Of a stretch of 64,000 nucleotides of DNA, positions 1 to 8,417 are shown piece by piece. The stretch covers positions 3,351,001-3,415,000 of the forward strand of contig NZ_CP020947.1 of NCBI RefSeq assembly GCF_000172795.2, given 5' to 3'. A model generated the notes under the pieces. The model was not told the origin of the DNA. It saw only the letters and a program-made list of their open reading frames with translations, and made no database searches. The stretch is from Rhizobium sp. CIAT894. Lineage in GTDB: Bacteria; Pseudomonadota; Alphaproteobacteria; Rhizobiales; Rhizobiaceae. A program made the translations under genes and the position numbers. Positions within the stretch are counted from its first letter, which is position 1, and every line of letters begins with the position of its first letter.

Positions 1-1
1 G

Positions 2-769
2 GCCGAGGACGACCGGCCGGTGATCGAGGCCAAGGGACTGACCAAGCGCTTCGGCGATTTCACCGCCGCCGACGATATCAGCTTCGATATCCGCCGCGGC
101 GAGATCTTCGGCCTGCTCGGCCCGAACGGCGCCGGCAAATCCACCACCTTCAAGATGCTCTGCGGCCTGCTGAAGCCAACCAGCGGCGAAGGCCGCGTCG
201 CCGGTTTCGATCTCCGCCGCGATGCCGCCGAAGCCCGCAACCAGCTTGGCTACATGGCGCAGAAATTCTCGCTCTATGGCGACCTCACCGTCATGCAGAA
301 CCTCGAATTCTTCGCCGGCGTCTACGGCCTTCGCGGTCAGCGCAAGCGCGAGCGCATCGCGCTGATGGCCGGCATTTTCGATTTTGGCCGCCACGCCCGC
401 GAACCCGCCAAGGACCTGCCGCTTGGCCTGAAGCAGCGCCTGGCGCTTGCCTGCGCCGTCATGCATGAGCCGCACGCCCTGTTCCTGGACGAGCCGACAT
501 CAGGTGTCGATCCGATCACAAGGCGCGAGTTCTGGACGCATATCAACGCGCTTGTGGAAAAAGGCGTCACCGTGCTCGTCACCACCCATTTCATGGACGA
601 GGCGGAATATTGCGACCGCATCTCGCTGATCTATCGCGGCCGCTCGATCGCGCTCGGTTCGCCCGATGAACTGAAGGCCCGCGTCGTGACCAAGGAACAG
701 CCAGACCCGACGATGGAGGACGCCTTCATCGCCCTGGTGCAGCAATCAGAAACGGAGGATGCCGCATGA
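2..769 (+). CDS. ABC exporter ATP-binding protein, YbhF-like, 5' end outside window
   Basis: This is an ATPase that would power an ABC-2 exporter at the inner membrane. Visible motifs are Walker A GPNGAGKST, Walker B ALFLDEPTSGVDP and an H-loop VTTHFMDEAEYC. The signature reads LPLGLKQRL instead of LSGGQ, which is normal for the YbhF/DrrA type. A GTG at 20 could start it, but the frame stays open to the window edge and the N-terminus looks like the linker before the second ATPase domain of a two-domain YbhF protein. It is therefore more likely the C-terminal half of a longer gene. Its stop overlaps the next start by 4 bp (ATGA), so it is translationally coupled to two permeases. The substrate is unknown. 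Confidence 0.85.
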   Translation, partial: AEDDRPVIEAKGLTKRFGDFTAADDISFDIRRGEIFGLLGPNGAGKSTTFKMLCGLLKPTSGEGRVAGFDLRRDAAEARNQLGYMAQKFSLYGDLTVMQNLEFFAGVYGLRGQRKRERIALMAGIFDFGRHAREPAKDLPLGLKQRLALACAVMHEPHALFLDEPTSGVDPITRREFWTHINALVEKGVTVLVTTHFMDEAEYCDRISLIYRGRSIALGSPDELKARVVTKEQPDPTMEDAFIALVQQSETEDAA

Positions 770-1893
770 GCACCTCTTCCGGCCGGCTTCGGCGTTTGTT
801 TGCCCTCGTGCGCAAGGAAAGCTTCCAGGCGATCCGCGATCCGAGCAGCATCCTCATCGCCTTCGTATTGCCGCTGATCCTGCTGTTTCTCTTCGGCTAC
901 GGTGTCTCGCTCGATACCACCCGCACCCGCATCGGCCTGGTGACCGAGGAGATGACGCCGCTGACGCAGGATCTGTCGGCGAGTTTCCAGGCCTCGCGCT
1001 ATTTCGATGTGACGATCGGCCGTGACCGGCGCCTGTTCGAGGACGATTTGGTGACCGGCAAGGTGCGCGGCATCGTCATCATCCCCGCCGAGTTCACCAC
1101 GCGCTACACCGCCGGCAATCGCCCCGTCATCCAGGTGATCGTCGACGGCTCCGACCCGAACACGGCGAATTTCGTGCAGAATTATGCGCAGGGCGCCGTT
1201 GCCAACTGGGAGCAGCAAAGGCGGGCTGATGTCGCCTCGCACAGCCCTGCCGTCGCGGTCGAGCAGCGCTTCTGGTTCAACCCGGAACTCACCAGCCGCA
1301 ATTTCCTGGTGCCGGGCTCGATCGCCATTGTCATGACGCTTGTGGGCACGCTGCTCACCTCGCTCGTCGTCGCCCGCGAATGGGAACGCGGCACGATGGA
1401 AGCGATGATGGCGACGCCGGTGACGGCGGTCGAACTGCTCGCCGGCAAGATCTTGCCTTATTTCCTGCTCGGCCTCACCTCGATGACGCTCTGCGTGCTG
1501 CTGGCGGTCTTTCTCTTCGGCGTGCCCTTCCGCGGCTCGGTCGTCGCGCTTTACGCGCTGTCGGCCGCCTTCCTGATCCCGGCGCTCGGCCAGGGCCTGC
1601 TGATCTCGACGGCGACGAAGAACCAGTTCCTCGCCTCGCAACTGGCGCTGATCTCAGCCTTCCTGCCGGCCTTCCTGCTGTCGGGCTTCCTGTTCGAGAT
1701 CAATTCCATGCCCGAAGTCATCCAATGGATCACCTTCATCGTGCCGGCACGCTACCTGATCCCCAGCCTGCAGACCGTGTTTCTCGCCGGCGACATCTGG
1801 CCGATGTTCGGAAAAGCGATCTCCGTCATGCTGACGATCGGCGCCATCATGTTCGTGCTGGCCGCACGCAGCACCAGAAAGAGGATCGGCTGA
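766..1893 (+). CDS. ABC-2 type transporter permease (YbhS-like)
   Basis: This 375-residue inner-membrane permease forms half of the exporter channel. It has one N-terminal membrane segment (about residues 27-48), a large periplasmic region (about 50-175) and five further hydrophobic segments in the C-terminal half. This is the classic ABC-2 layout, and it includes the cytoplasmic motif REWERGTMEAMMATPV. It overlaps the ATPase gene by 4 bp and is followed one base later by a second permease, so the two probably form a heterodimer. YbhFSR-type pumps export drugs or cations in enterobacteria; that role is not shown for this protein. Confidence 0.9.
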   Translation: MSTSSGRLRRLFALVRKESFQAIRDPSSILIAFVLPLILLFLFGYGVSLDTTRTRIGLVTEEMTPLTQDLSASFQASRYFDVTIGRDRRLFEDDLVTGKVRGIVIIPAEFTTRYTAGNRPVIQVIVDGSDPNTANFVQNYAQGAVANWEQQRRADVASHSPAVAVEQRFWFNPELTSRNFLVPGSIAIVMTLVGTLLTSLVVAREWERGTMEAMMATPVTAVELLAGKILPYFLLGLTSMTLCVLLAVFLFGVPFRGSVVALYALSAAFLIPALGQGLLISTATKNQFLASQLALISAFLPAFLLSGFLFEINSMPEVIQWITFIVPARYLIPSLQTVFLAGDIWPMFGKAISVMLTIGAIMFVLAARSTRKRIG

Positions 1894-1894
1894 G

Positions 1895-3007
1895 ATGGGA
1901 TGGACGAGGCTTTACGCCCTGATCGTCAAGGAACTGCTCGCCGTGCTGCGCGACCCCAAGGGCCGCGCTATCCTGATCGGCCCGCCGATCGTTCAGCTCC
2001 TCGTCTTTTCCTATGCGGCAACGCTCGAAGTGCGCAATGTCGACGTCATGATCCTCAACCGCGACAGCGGCCATTGGGGCCAGGAGCTGATCGAGCGCAT
2101 CGACGGCTCGCCGACCTTCCGCAACATCGAGGTCGCCGCCAGCCAGGCGGAAGTCCAGGTGGCGATCGACAATCAGGCCGTCATCGCCGCCGTCGAGATC
2201 GGCCCGGATTTCTCACGCAACATCGAGGCGGGAACGCCTGTTGATCTGCAGGTCGTGCTCGATGGCCGCCGCTCCAATGCCTCGCAGATCGTCGCGGGCT
2301 ATCTCTCGCAGATCGGCGCGGCCCTTGCCGCCGAGACGCCGGCAGGCAGGCGCGCCGGCGCCGAAATGGTTTCGACAGTGCCCCGCAACTGGTTCAACCC
2401 GAACCTCACCTACCAATGGTTCATGGTGCCGAACCTGATCGCCAGCATCGCGCTGCTGATCGGCCTGATCGTCACGGCCCTGTCGATCGCCCGCGAGCGT
2501 GAGCTCGGCACCTTCGATCAGCTGATGGTCTCGCCGCTGCGCATGCATGAGATCCTGATCGGCAAGCTGATCCCGCCGATGATGATCGGCCTCTTCCACA
2601 TCACCGTCTATATCCTCGCCGCCGTCTTCCTCTTCGAGGTGCCGCTGCGCGGCTCGCTCTTCCTGCTTTACGGCAGCGCGATCTTCTATTTGGGCTCGGT
2701 CGCCGGCCTCGGCCTCTTCATTTCGGCACTGTCGATGACGCAGCAGCAGGCGATCCTCGGCGCCTTCCTGTTCATGGTCCCGGCCATGCTGCTGTCGGGC
2801 TTCGCGACGCCGATCGAGAACATGCCGGGATGGCTGCAGCCGATCACCTTGATCAATCCGCTGCGCTATTTCCTGGTGATCGTCAAAGGCGTTTTCCTCA
2901 AGGATATCCCACTGAGCGAAGTGGTGAACCAGACGATCCCACTGGCGCTGATCGCCGCCGTCACCCTCAGTGCTGCCGCCTGGCTCTTCCGCCGGCGCCT
3001 GGAATAA
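1895..3007 (+). CDS. ABC-2 type transporter permease (YbhR-like)
   Basis: This 370-residue second permease of the exporter has the same topology as its neighbour: an N-terminal anchor, a periplasmic loop to about residue 170, then five membrane segments. It carries the equivalent loop motif RERELGTFDQLMVSPL. The ATG lies one base after the stop of the preceding permease, so this is the third gene of one operon. Sequence similarity to the upstream permease is moderate, consistent with an old duplication. No fourth exporter gene follows. The next gene has its own stress promoter. Confidence 0.9.
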   Translation: MGWTRLYALIVKELLAVLRDPKGRAILIGPPIVQLLVFSYAATLEVRNVDVMILNRDSGHWGQELIERIDGSPTFRNIEVAASQAEVQVAIDNQAVIAAVEIGPDFSRNIEAGTPVDLQVVLDGRRSNASQIVAGYLSQIGAALAAETPAGRRAGAEMVSTVPRNWFNPNLTYQWFMVPNLIASIALLIGLIVTALSIARERELGTFDQLMVSPLRMHEILIGKLIPPMMIGLFHITVYILAAVFLFEVPLRGSLFLLYGSAIFYLGSVAGLGLFISALSMTQQQAILGAFLFMVPAMLLSGFATPIENMPGWLQPITLINPLRYFLVIVKGVFLKDIPLSEVVNQTIPLALIAAVTLSAAAWLFRRRLE

Positions 3008-3081
3008 TCCCACCCCCACGCATGCTTTCTGCCGCCTCACAGATTGTGAACCCGGCTTCCAAAGCGTGACTCTTTGCTGCG

Positions 3082-3106
3082 GGAACATCGATTTGGCGTG
3101 GTCGTT
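3082..3106 (+). promoter_or_regulatory. Putative EcfG (general stress sigma) promoter
   Basis: GGAAC at 3082-3086, a 16-nt spacer and CGTT at 3103-3106 match the alphaproteobacterial EcfG/RpoE2 consensus exactly. The start codon of the DUF1236 gene lies 34 bp downstream of the site. The call is sequence-based. The sigma factor itself is encoded at 16450-17007. Confidence 0.75.
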
Positions 3107-3139
3107 ACCCAAACGCAACCCCAGCAAAGGAGAAGCAAA

Positions 3140-3535
3140 ATGTACAAGATTCTACTTGTCTCCAGCGCCCTTGCGCTGTCGTCGCTCGCCACCAATGCTC
3201 TGGCTGATGGAGCCGTGACCGGTGCCGCCGGTGGCGCCATCACCGGCGCGATCGTCGGTGGTCCCGTGGGTGCAGCCATTGGCGGGGTGGCCGGCGGTGT
3301 CGCCGGCGCCGTCGTCGATCCGCCGCCGCGCGAGGTCGTGACCTATGTCCAGCAGCAGCCCGCACCGACCACCGGCGTTGTGGTCGAGCAGCCAATCGTC
3401 GTCGGCAAGCCGCTTCCGGCTGATGTCGTCGTCACCCCGGTGCCCGACAATCCGAAATACGCCTATACCGTCGTCAACAATCGCCATGTGATCGTCGAGC
3501 CCCGCACCCATCGCGTGGTGCAGGTCATAGAATAA
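3140..3535 (+). CDS. DUF1236 periplasmic protein with glycine-zipper segment
   Basis: This 131-residue exported protein has a signal peptide of about 22 residues ending at ALA, followed by a Gly/Ala-rich hydrophobic stretch (about residues 24-61) like a glycine zipper. A C-terminal DUF1236 domain (about 65-131) ends in RTHRVVQVIE. The ATG at 3140 is chosen over upstream in-frame starts because AAAGGAG lies 8 bp before it and a signal peptide begins there. It is monocistronic, with an EcfG-type promoter just upstream and an intrinsic terminator just downstream, so it is probably an envelope protein of the general stress response. The molecular function of the family is unknown. Confidence 0.85.
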   Translation: MYKILLVSSALALSSLATNALADGAVTGAAGGAITGAIVGGPVGAAIGGVAGGVAGAVVDPPPREVVTYVQQQPAPTTGVVVEQPIVVGKPLPADVVVTPVPDNPKYAYTVVNNRHVIVEPRTHRVVQVIE

Positions 3536-3575
3536 TCAAAAGGTCGAGACCGCCTGTTGCGGCTCGACTACCTCC

Positions 3576-3601
3576 GGCCCCGCCTCGGCGGGGCCTTTTT
3601 T
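3576..3601 (+). terminator. Intrinsic terminator after the DUF1236 gene
   Basis: A perfect 8-bp GC stem (GGCCCCGC / GCGGGGCC, 3576-3583 and 3588-3595) with loop CTCG is followed by six T residues. Confidence 0.85.
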
Positions 3602-3609
3602 CGCGCCGG

Positions 3610-4047
3610 TCAAGCCCTGTAGGCGATGAGCACGGCGCCTCCCGCAATCATAACGACGCCAAGCCAGTTCGGAAACGTCAGGCGCTCGCCGAGGAACAGC
3701 ACCGCAAAGACGGACACGAAGACGACGGATAGCTTGTCGATCGGCGCGACCCGGGCGGCATCGCCAAGTTTCAGGGCCCGGAAATAACAAATCCAGGATG
3801 CGCCGGTCGCCAGACCGGAGAGCACCAGGAAGAACCAGCTCCGGCTCGACACCGAGGACGGCTCCTGCCAGTTGCCCGAGATAGAAACCATCACTGCCGC
3901 CGCCAGCAGGATGACGATGGTGCGAATGAAGGTCGCGAAGTCGGAATTCACGTTCTCGACGCCGACTTTGGCAAAAATCGCCGTGAGCGCAGCAAAACCG
4001 GCGGAAAGAAGCGCCCAAAGCGGCCAACTCGTCAGGAGGCTTTTCAT
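3610..4047 (-). CDS. EamA-family (DMT) small membrane transporter
   Basis: This 145-residue protein is nearly all hydrophobic, with about five membrane segments. It resembles a single EamA repeat, half the length of a full ten-TM drug/metabolite transporter, so it probably works as a dimer. The motif near residue 100, APIDKLSVVFVSVFAVLFLGE, is typical of the short EamA subfamily (COG2510). The start at 4047 (MKSLLTSW) is chosen because the upstream extension is polar and unlike the family. It is convergent with the DUF1236 gene. The substrate is unknown. Confidence 0.8.
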   Translation of the reverse strand: MKSLLTSWPLWALLSAGFAALTAIFAKVGVENVNSDFATFIRTIVILLAAAVMVSISGNWQEPSSVSSRSWFFLVLSGLATGASWICYFRALKLGDAARVAPIDKLSVVFVSVFAVLFLGERLTFPNWLGVVMIAGGAVLIAYRA

Positions 4048-4128
4048 GCAGCTTGCCCTGTTATGCCTATCGGCGTGGCGAAGGAAACCGCCCACGACGT
4101 TCGTATCGTGAGCGGCTCGAGATCTCAA

Positions 4129-5172
4129 TCAGACCTTCAGCTCGCGCCGCTCGCGCTCGGTCACCATGGCGAGATCGAGCACCTTCTGCAGATTGGCGGC
4201 GTGGCGGAAGTTCGGGTCCGGCTGAATGCCGCTTGCCACGGCCTCGGCAAAACGCTCGTAATTGGTCGCCACCGGTTCAACCTCGATCTCAGTCCAGGTG
4301 GCAGTTTCGATACCCTCGCCGAGGCAGCCATGCAGCTCGGAACCGTTAGGACGGTGGATCACCTCAAGGCTGCCCCTTTCGCCATAAATGCGCAGCTTCA
4401 GCTCGTTCAGGTGCCCTGTCGCCCAGCGGCTGGCGTGGATGACGCCGAGCGCGCCATTGGCGAAATCGACAGACATGGTGAAGCTGTCATTGGCATCGAG
4501 CAGATATTCGCCGATCTGGCCGCCGGGCGCCTTATTGAAGGTCTTCAGCCGCGCAAAGACGTGGTCGATGTCGGTCGCCGCACCGTAGGCGGCGAAATCG
4601 AGGATATGGATACCGACGTCGCCGAGCACGCCGTTCGAGCCGTGACCGGTGGAAAGCCGCCACAGCCAGGTCGATTCCGTGCGCCAATCGCCCCAGGCAC
4701 GCGACACGAGCCAGCTCTGGAGATAGGAGGCTTCCACGTGCCTGATCGTGCCGAGTTCGCCTGATAGCACCATCTCGCGGGCGCGCTGCAACGGCGCGAC
4801 ATTGCGATAGGTCAGGTTGACCATATTGATGACGCCGGCCTTTTCGGCCGCCTCCGTCATCTCCAGCGCCTTCGCGTAATTCTCCGCGAGCGGCTTTTCG
4901 CAGAACACATGCTTGCCCGCGGCAATCAACGCCATCGTCGTCGGGTGGTGGATACGGTCGGGCGTGACGTTCGTCGCCGCATCGAATTCACCCCAGGCGA
5001 TCGCCTCTTCCAGCGAAAGAAACCGCTTTTCGATGTTGAACTTGTCGGCGAAGGCCGAAAGCCGCTCGGGATCGGTGTCGACGGCACCGACCACTGTCAC
5101 GCCGTCGATGAGGGAGAAGCGGGCGAGCTGGTTTTTCGCCATCACCCCCGTGCCAAGAACGAGTAGTCGCAT
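4129..5172 (-). CDS. Gfo/Idh/MocA family oxidoreductase (ThuB-like)
   Basis: This 347-residue NAD(P)-dependent sugar dehydrogenase begins with a Rossmann fold (LVLGTGVMAKNQLARF). The family EKP motif, CEKPLAENYAKAL, is near residue 93, followed by the alpha/beta substrate domain. It lies 9 bp downstream of a ThuA-domain gene, and this order matches the thuA-thuB pair of rhizobial trehalose/maltitol catabolism. ThuB-type enzymes act with ThuA in oxidising disaccharides to 3-keto forms. The thuEFGK transporter genes are absent here, so this may be a stand-alone paralog pair with another sugar substrate. Confidence 0.85.
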   Translation of the reverse strand: MRLLVLGTGVMAKNQLARFSLIDGVTVVGAVDTDPERLSAFADKFNIEKRFLSLEEAIAWGEFDAATNVTPDRIHHPTTMALIAAGKHVFCEKPLAENYAKALEMTEAAEKAGVINMVNLTYRNVAPLQRAREMVLSGELGTIRHVEASYLQSWLVSRAWGDWRTESTWLWRLSTGHGSNGVLGDVGIHILDFAAYGAATDIDHVFARLKTFNKAPGGQIGEYLLDANDSFTMSVDFANGALGVIHASRWATGHLNELKLRIYGERGSLEVIHRPNGSELHGCLGEGIETATWTEIEVEPVATNYERFAEAVASGIQPDPNFRHAANLQKVLDLAMVTERERRELKV

Positions 5173-5181
5173 GGATGCTCC

Positions 5182-5967
5182 TCAGCGGTAACCGGCTTCG
5201 CCGGCCTGGTGCAGTTTCGGGCCGCGCTCGACGATCGGCTCCAGTGCTTTTTCTACCGGCACATTTGGGGCGTCGATAATACCAGTCAACGCTCCCTCAG
5301 GGTTATAGGCCCACTTGACGCCGTTGATCAGCACCTTTTGCACCGTGGCGTCATGATAGGTCGGGTAGGTCTCGTGGCCGGGGCGGAAATAGAAGATATT
5401 GCCGGCGCCGCGCCGCCAGGTCAGGCCCGAGCGGAACACTTCTCCACCCTGAAACCAGGAGATGAATACCGTTTCGAGCGGCTCCGGCACCGAGAACTGC
5501 TCGCCGTACATTTCCTCATTCTCGAGTTCGAAATGCTCACCGATGCCGGCAGCGATCGGATGGCGCGGGTTGATCGTCCACAGCCGCTCGCGCTCGCCCG
5601 CCTCGCGCCATTTCAGCGCGCAGGGCGTGCCCATCAGCCGCTTGAAGATCTTCGAGAAATGGCCGGAATGCAGAACGAGAAGGCCCATGCCTTCCCAGAC
5701 GCGTTTGGCGACGCGCTCGACGACGACATCGGAGACCGCGCCGTGGTCCTTATGGCCCCACCACGTCAAAACGTCGGTTTCATCAAGGCGGGCTTCGCTC
5801 AATCCGTGCTCCGGCTCCTGCAGCGTCGCCGTGGTCGCGGAAATGGCGGGATCTGTATTCAGCGCGTTGGCGATCGCCGTGTGCATGCCTTCGGGATAGA
5901 TGCCCCGGACGATCTCATTGCTAGTCTCGTGGATATTCTCTCCCCAGACGACGGTGCGTATGGCCAT
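5182..5967 (-). CDS. ThuA domain protein (trehalose utilisation type)
   Basis: This 261-residue cytoplasmic protein of the ThuA family has a class I glutamine-amidotransferase-like fold. Conserved stretches are [20 protein letters not shown] at the N-terminus, [18 protein letters not shown] in the centre and [18 protein letters not shown] near the end. The ATG at 5967 follows a clear AGGAG. Longer in-frame starts add a tail foreign to the family. It is the first gene of a two-gene operon with the Gfo/Idh/MocA dehydrogenase. A LacI-type palindrome lies about 55 bp upstream. Close resemblance to S. meliloti ThuA is from memory and unverified. Confidence 0.85.
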   Translation of the reverse strand: MAIRTVVWGENIHETSNEIVRGIYPEGMHTAIANALNTDPAISATTATLQEPEHGLSEARLDETDVLTWWGHKDHGAVSDVVVERVAKRVWEGMGLLVLHSGHFSKIFKRLMGTPCALKWREAGERERLWTINPRHPIAAGIGEHFELENEEMYGEQFSVPEPLETVFISWFQGGEVFRSGLTWRRGAGNIFYFRPGHETYPTYHDATVQKVLINGVKWAYNPEGALTGIIDAPNVPVEKALEPIVERGPKLHQAGEAGYR

Positions 5968-6021
5968 GATGTGCTCCTGTGGAACCTGGAAGTATCGATA
6001 GGCGGGAAAAGCAGAAGAATT

Positions 6022-6033
6022 CAAAGCGCTTTG
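6022..6033. promoter_or_regulatory. Putative LacI-family operator
   Basis: CAAAGCGCTTTG is a perfect 12-bp palindrome with the central CG typical of LacI/GalR operators. It sits between the ThuA start (5967) and its likely promoter region. No LacI regulator is encoded in the window. Confidence 0.55.
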
Positions 6034-6085
6034 GAAACGGGCGCTGGTTGCGCCCCAGTCTCCTCCACGTCCAAGCAACACATAG

Positions 6086-6111
6086 CCCTTTGTCAGGATT
6101 TTGACAAAGGG
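6086..6111. promoter_or_regulatory. 10-bp dyad in the ThuA upstream region
   Basis: CCCTTTGTCA and TGACAAAGGG form perfect 10-bp inverted arms with a 6-nt spacer. No T-tract follows on either strand, so it looks more like an operator than a terminator. It may be a second control site for the ThuA operon or a boundary between this operon and the SMR gene. Confidence 0.4.
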
Positions 6112-6163
6112 GAAAATTTCTCCCGCGAGCTTCCGAGGAGCGATTTAAAATATCACAATGGAT

Positions 6164-6505
6164 TCAATGCGAAACGGATTTCGAGAACAGATTGACCACG
6201 ACGACCCCGGATATGATCAGCCCGAGGCCGATGATCGCCGGCGGATCGAGGCGCTGCTTGAAGAAGATCAGGCCGACCGAAGAAATCAGCACAATTCCCA
6301 AAGCGCTCCAAATCGCATAAGCGATGCCGACAGGAATGCTCTTCAGCGTCAGCGACAGGCAATAGAAGGCCGCCGCATAGCAGGCGACGACAAGCGCCGT
6401 CGGCCCGATGCGGGTGAACTGCTGCGACAATTGCAGCGCGGTCGTGCCGATGACCTCGAGCACGATGGCTGTAAACAACAGCCCGTAGATGGCGGCCTGG
6501 CTCAT
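6164..6505 (-). CDS. SMR family multidrug efflux protein (EmrE/Qac-like)
   Basis: This 113-residue protein has four membrane helices, the normal size for small multidrug resistance transporters, which exchange protons for cationic drugs as dimers. The essential membrane glutamate is present at E17 in IVLEVIGTTALQLS. The family motif GIAYAIWSALGI and a C-terminal helix ending VVVNLFSKS also fit. It starts 16 bp after the end of a TetR-type repressor gene on the same strand. The repressor's palindromic operator probably controls both genes in response to toxic cations. Confidence 0.92.
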   Translation of the reverse strand: MSQAAIYGLLFTAIVLEVIGTTALQLSQQFTRIGPTALVVACYAAAFYCLSLTLKSIPVGIAYAIWSALGIVLISSVGLIFFKQRLDPPAIIGLGLIISGVVVVNLFSKSVSH

Positions 6506-6521
6506 GGCGGTATTCCCTAGA

Positions 6522-7085
6522 TTACTTTCCGGTCAATTCGACGAGGCGGTCGATGAGGTTCCGCCTCACAGCATCGGCGATATCATGGCTCTCCAGCGTA
6601 TCTGCGAACCACAGCCCGTCGGCGGCGAAACGCACGATCTGCGCATCGAGCGAGGAATCGGTGCCGACATATTCCTCGGCCCGCGCCTGTACCCATTGGC
6701 GCCAGCGAAGGCGGAGCCGGGGTTCGGCAAGAAGCGCGATCGTCACCTGCGTCCAGCTCCTGGAATCGTCGGGACGATCCTTAAGACCGGCTACCGCCCC
6801 GACATAGGCGCGGGTGAAGCGGCCCTGCGGCACGGGATCGCGGCGCATCAGTTCCTCAATATCGGCGTCGAACTTTTCGAGCAGGCTCTCGAACAGGGCG
6901 TCGAGAAGCGCATTCTTCGTCGGGAAATGATGCAGCAGCCCACCCTTGCTGACACTGGAGGCGGCGGAGACGGCATCGAGCGTCACGGCCGCCATGCCTT
7001 CGCTGGCGGCAAGACGCGCGGCGACCTCCAGCAATTGCTGGCGCACGAGAACCGGTTGTTTCTTGCGATGATGAGCGTTTGACAT
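6522..7085 (-). CDS. TetR-family repressor next to SMR pump
   Basis: This 187-residue regulator has an N-terminal TetR helix-turn-helix (about residues 12-58, including VTLDAVSAASSVSKGGLLHHF) and a C-terminal ligand-binding domain with a conserved W-x-Q segment. ATG 7085 is chosen because it starts just before the HTH, and the 14-bp palindrome 7100-7113 lies immediately upstream. The 23-residue upstream extension would run across that operator. It is cotranscribed with the SMR pump gene and likely self-represses until an efflux substrate binds. Confidence 0.88.
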   Translation of the reverse strand: MSNAHHRKKQPVLVRQQLLEVAARLAASEGMAAVTLDAVSAASSVSKGGLLHHFPTKNALLDALFESLLEKFDADIEELMRRDPVPQGRFTRAYVGAVAGLKDRPDDSRSWTQVTIALLAEPRLRLRWRQWVQARAEEYVGTDSSLDAQIVRFAADGLWFADTLESHDIADAVRRNLIDRLVELTGK

Positions 7086-7099
7086 GTCGAATAAAAGAT

Positions 7100-7113
7100 A
7101 CCGTCCGGACGGT
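7100..7113. promoter_or_regulatory. TetR-type operator
   Basis: ACCGTCCGGACGGT is a perfect 14-bp palindrome 15 bp upstream of the TetR start codon, in the position expected for autorepression of the tetR-SMR operon. Confidence 0.7.
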
Positions 7114-7252
7114 TTTGTCAAGAAGAATCGCTGGATCCCCTGCCCCGCGGGCATTATGCGCGAAATGCCGCGGCACCTTGATGACAGTTGCGATCATTTT
7201 CCATCAGGTGCATGAAGGATCGGGGAATGGGGATGATATCGGGGATGGTTTC

Positions 7253-7642
7253 GTGACGGAGAAAGTCACCACTTTATATGAAGCGATCGGCGGCGATCCC
7301 ACCGTGCGGGCGCTGACGCATCGCTTCTATGCGCTGATGGATAAGCTGCCCGAGGCAAGCAACGTGCGCGCCGTGCATCCGCCGAGCCTCGAAGGCAGCG
7401 AAGAGAAGTTCTACGAATATATGACCGGTTATCTCGGTGGCCCGCCGCTCTATACCGACAAACGCGGCCATCCGCGCCTGCGCAGCCGCCATTTCGTCGC
7501 CGAGATCGGCCCGGTCGAGCGCGACGAATGGCTGCTCTGTTTCCGCCGCGCGCTCGACGAGACGATCGCGAGCCAGGCGCTGCGCGATCTCATCTGGGCG
7601 CCGGTCGAACGCCTCGCCCATCACATGCAGAACAAGGAATAG
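7253..7642 (+). CDS. Group II truncated hemoglobin
   Basis: This 129-residue heme protein has the two-on-two globin fold and probably binds O2 or NO in the cytoplasm. Group II features are LYEAIGGDPTVRALTHRFY at the N-terminus, the stretch GYLGGPPLYTDKRGHPRLR and the proximal histidine in RSRHF. The GTG start at 7253 (VTEKVTTLYEAIGG) gives the usual length. An ATG at 7181 would add a 24-residue tail without family support. A DUF423 gene starts two bases after its stop, so the two genes form an operon. Confidence 0.85.
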   Translation: MTEKVTTLYEAIGGDPTVRALTHRFYALMDKLPEASNVRAVHPPSLEGSEEKFYEYMTGYLGGPPLYTDKRGHPRLRSRHFVAEIGPVERDEWLLCFRRALDETIASQALRDLIWAPVERLAHHMQNKE

Positions 7643-7644
7643 TC

Positions 7645-8016
7645 ATGAGCCTGAACGCGCGCCTGGAGCCGGTGCTTTATCTCTTTGCCGGCCTGTTCGG
7701 CGCAGCCGGCGTGGCGCTCGCCGCCCTTGCCGCCCATGGCGGCGGGCAAGCCAACCTTGCGGCATCCGCCTCGGCCATGTGTCTCGCACACGCCCCTGCC
7801 CTGCTGGCATTGGCTCTCGGCACTGCCAAGCTCAAAACCGCCTGGCTGGCCGGTTTCCTGATGATCGTCGGAACCCTACTCTTTGCGGGTGACCTCGTCA
7901 CGCTGCGTTTTGGCGGCTCCGGCCTCTTCCCTTATGCCGCCCCGACCGGCGGCTGGGCGATGATGCTCGGCTGGCTGGCCGTCGCGGCGGGTGCTGTTTT
8001 TCGGGTTCGGGCGTAG
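7645..8016 (+). CDS. DUF423-like small membrane protein
   Basis: This 123-residue integral membrane protein has four hydrophobic segments. The opening LYLFAGLFGAAGVALAALAAH and the pattern AHAPALLALALG match DUF423 (YgdD-like) proteins, whose function is unknown. ATG 7645 lies two bases after the hemoglobin stop, implying cotranscription. The predicted orientation and any link to heme or oxygen biology are inference only. Confidence 0.8.
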   Translation: MSLNARLEPVLYLFAGLFGAAGVALAALAAHGGGQANLAASASAMCLAHAPALLALALGTAKLKTAWLAGFLMIVGTLLFAGDLVTLRFGGSGLFPYAAPTGGWAMMLGWLAVAAGAVFRVRA

Positions 8017-8093
8017 AGTTTTGGCAATCGCCGCCGATTACTCGGGGGCGAACAAGAGTGGCATGAACGGCGTGCCGTGCAAACTGTCGGCAG

Positions 8094-8408
8094 CTATATA
8101 CCCTCAACCACATTGAAGCCTTCGAAAACGGGCGGCCCCTTATACATCGCCTTGCGGTCGCCGGCATTGCGGTGCGCGGCGCGAAAATTCTCGGACTTCG
8201 TCCAGTTCTGGAAATCTGCTTCGCTCTTCCAGACCGTATGCGAGGAATAGAGCGTGTAACCCTCCTCTTCGCTGGCCTTGCCGCGCAGCAGGCGGAATTC
8301 GACGAAACCGGGCACCTCGGCCAGGCTGGAATCGCGATTGCGCCAGACCGTCTCGAAATCGCCCTCGGCCCCGGTTACGACCTTGAAGCGGTTCATTGCG
8401 ATATACAT
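8094..8408 (-). CDS. hmuD: HmuD/HmuQ-type heme-degrading monooxygenase
   Basis: This 104-residue ABM-fold protein belongs to the IsdG-like rhizobial heme oxygenases (HmuQ/HmuD), which open heme to a bilin and release iron. Family stretches are MYIAMNRFKVV, VPGFVEFRLLRG, SHTVWKSEADFQNWTKSE and FRAAHRNAG, the last containing the probable heme-ligand histidine. It is the third gene of a minus-strand set with a DUF2325 gene and a short unknown gene. It is separated from hmuPSTUV by tonB. Iron-responsive control is suggested by a TGA-N9-TCA site upstream of the operon. Confidence 0.85.
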   Translation of the reverse strand: MYIAMNRFKVVTGAEGDFETVWRNRDSSLAEVPGFVEFRLLRGKASEEEGYTLYSSHTVWKSEADFQNWTKSENFRAAHRNAGDRKAMYKGPPVFEGFNVVEGI

Positions 8409-8417
8409 GGAATCTCC

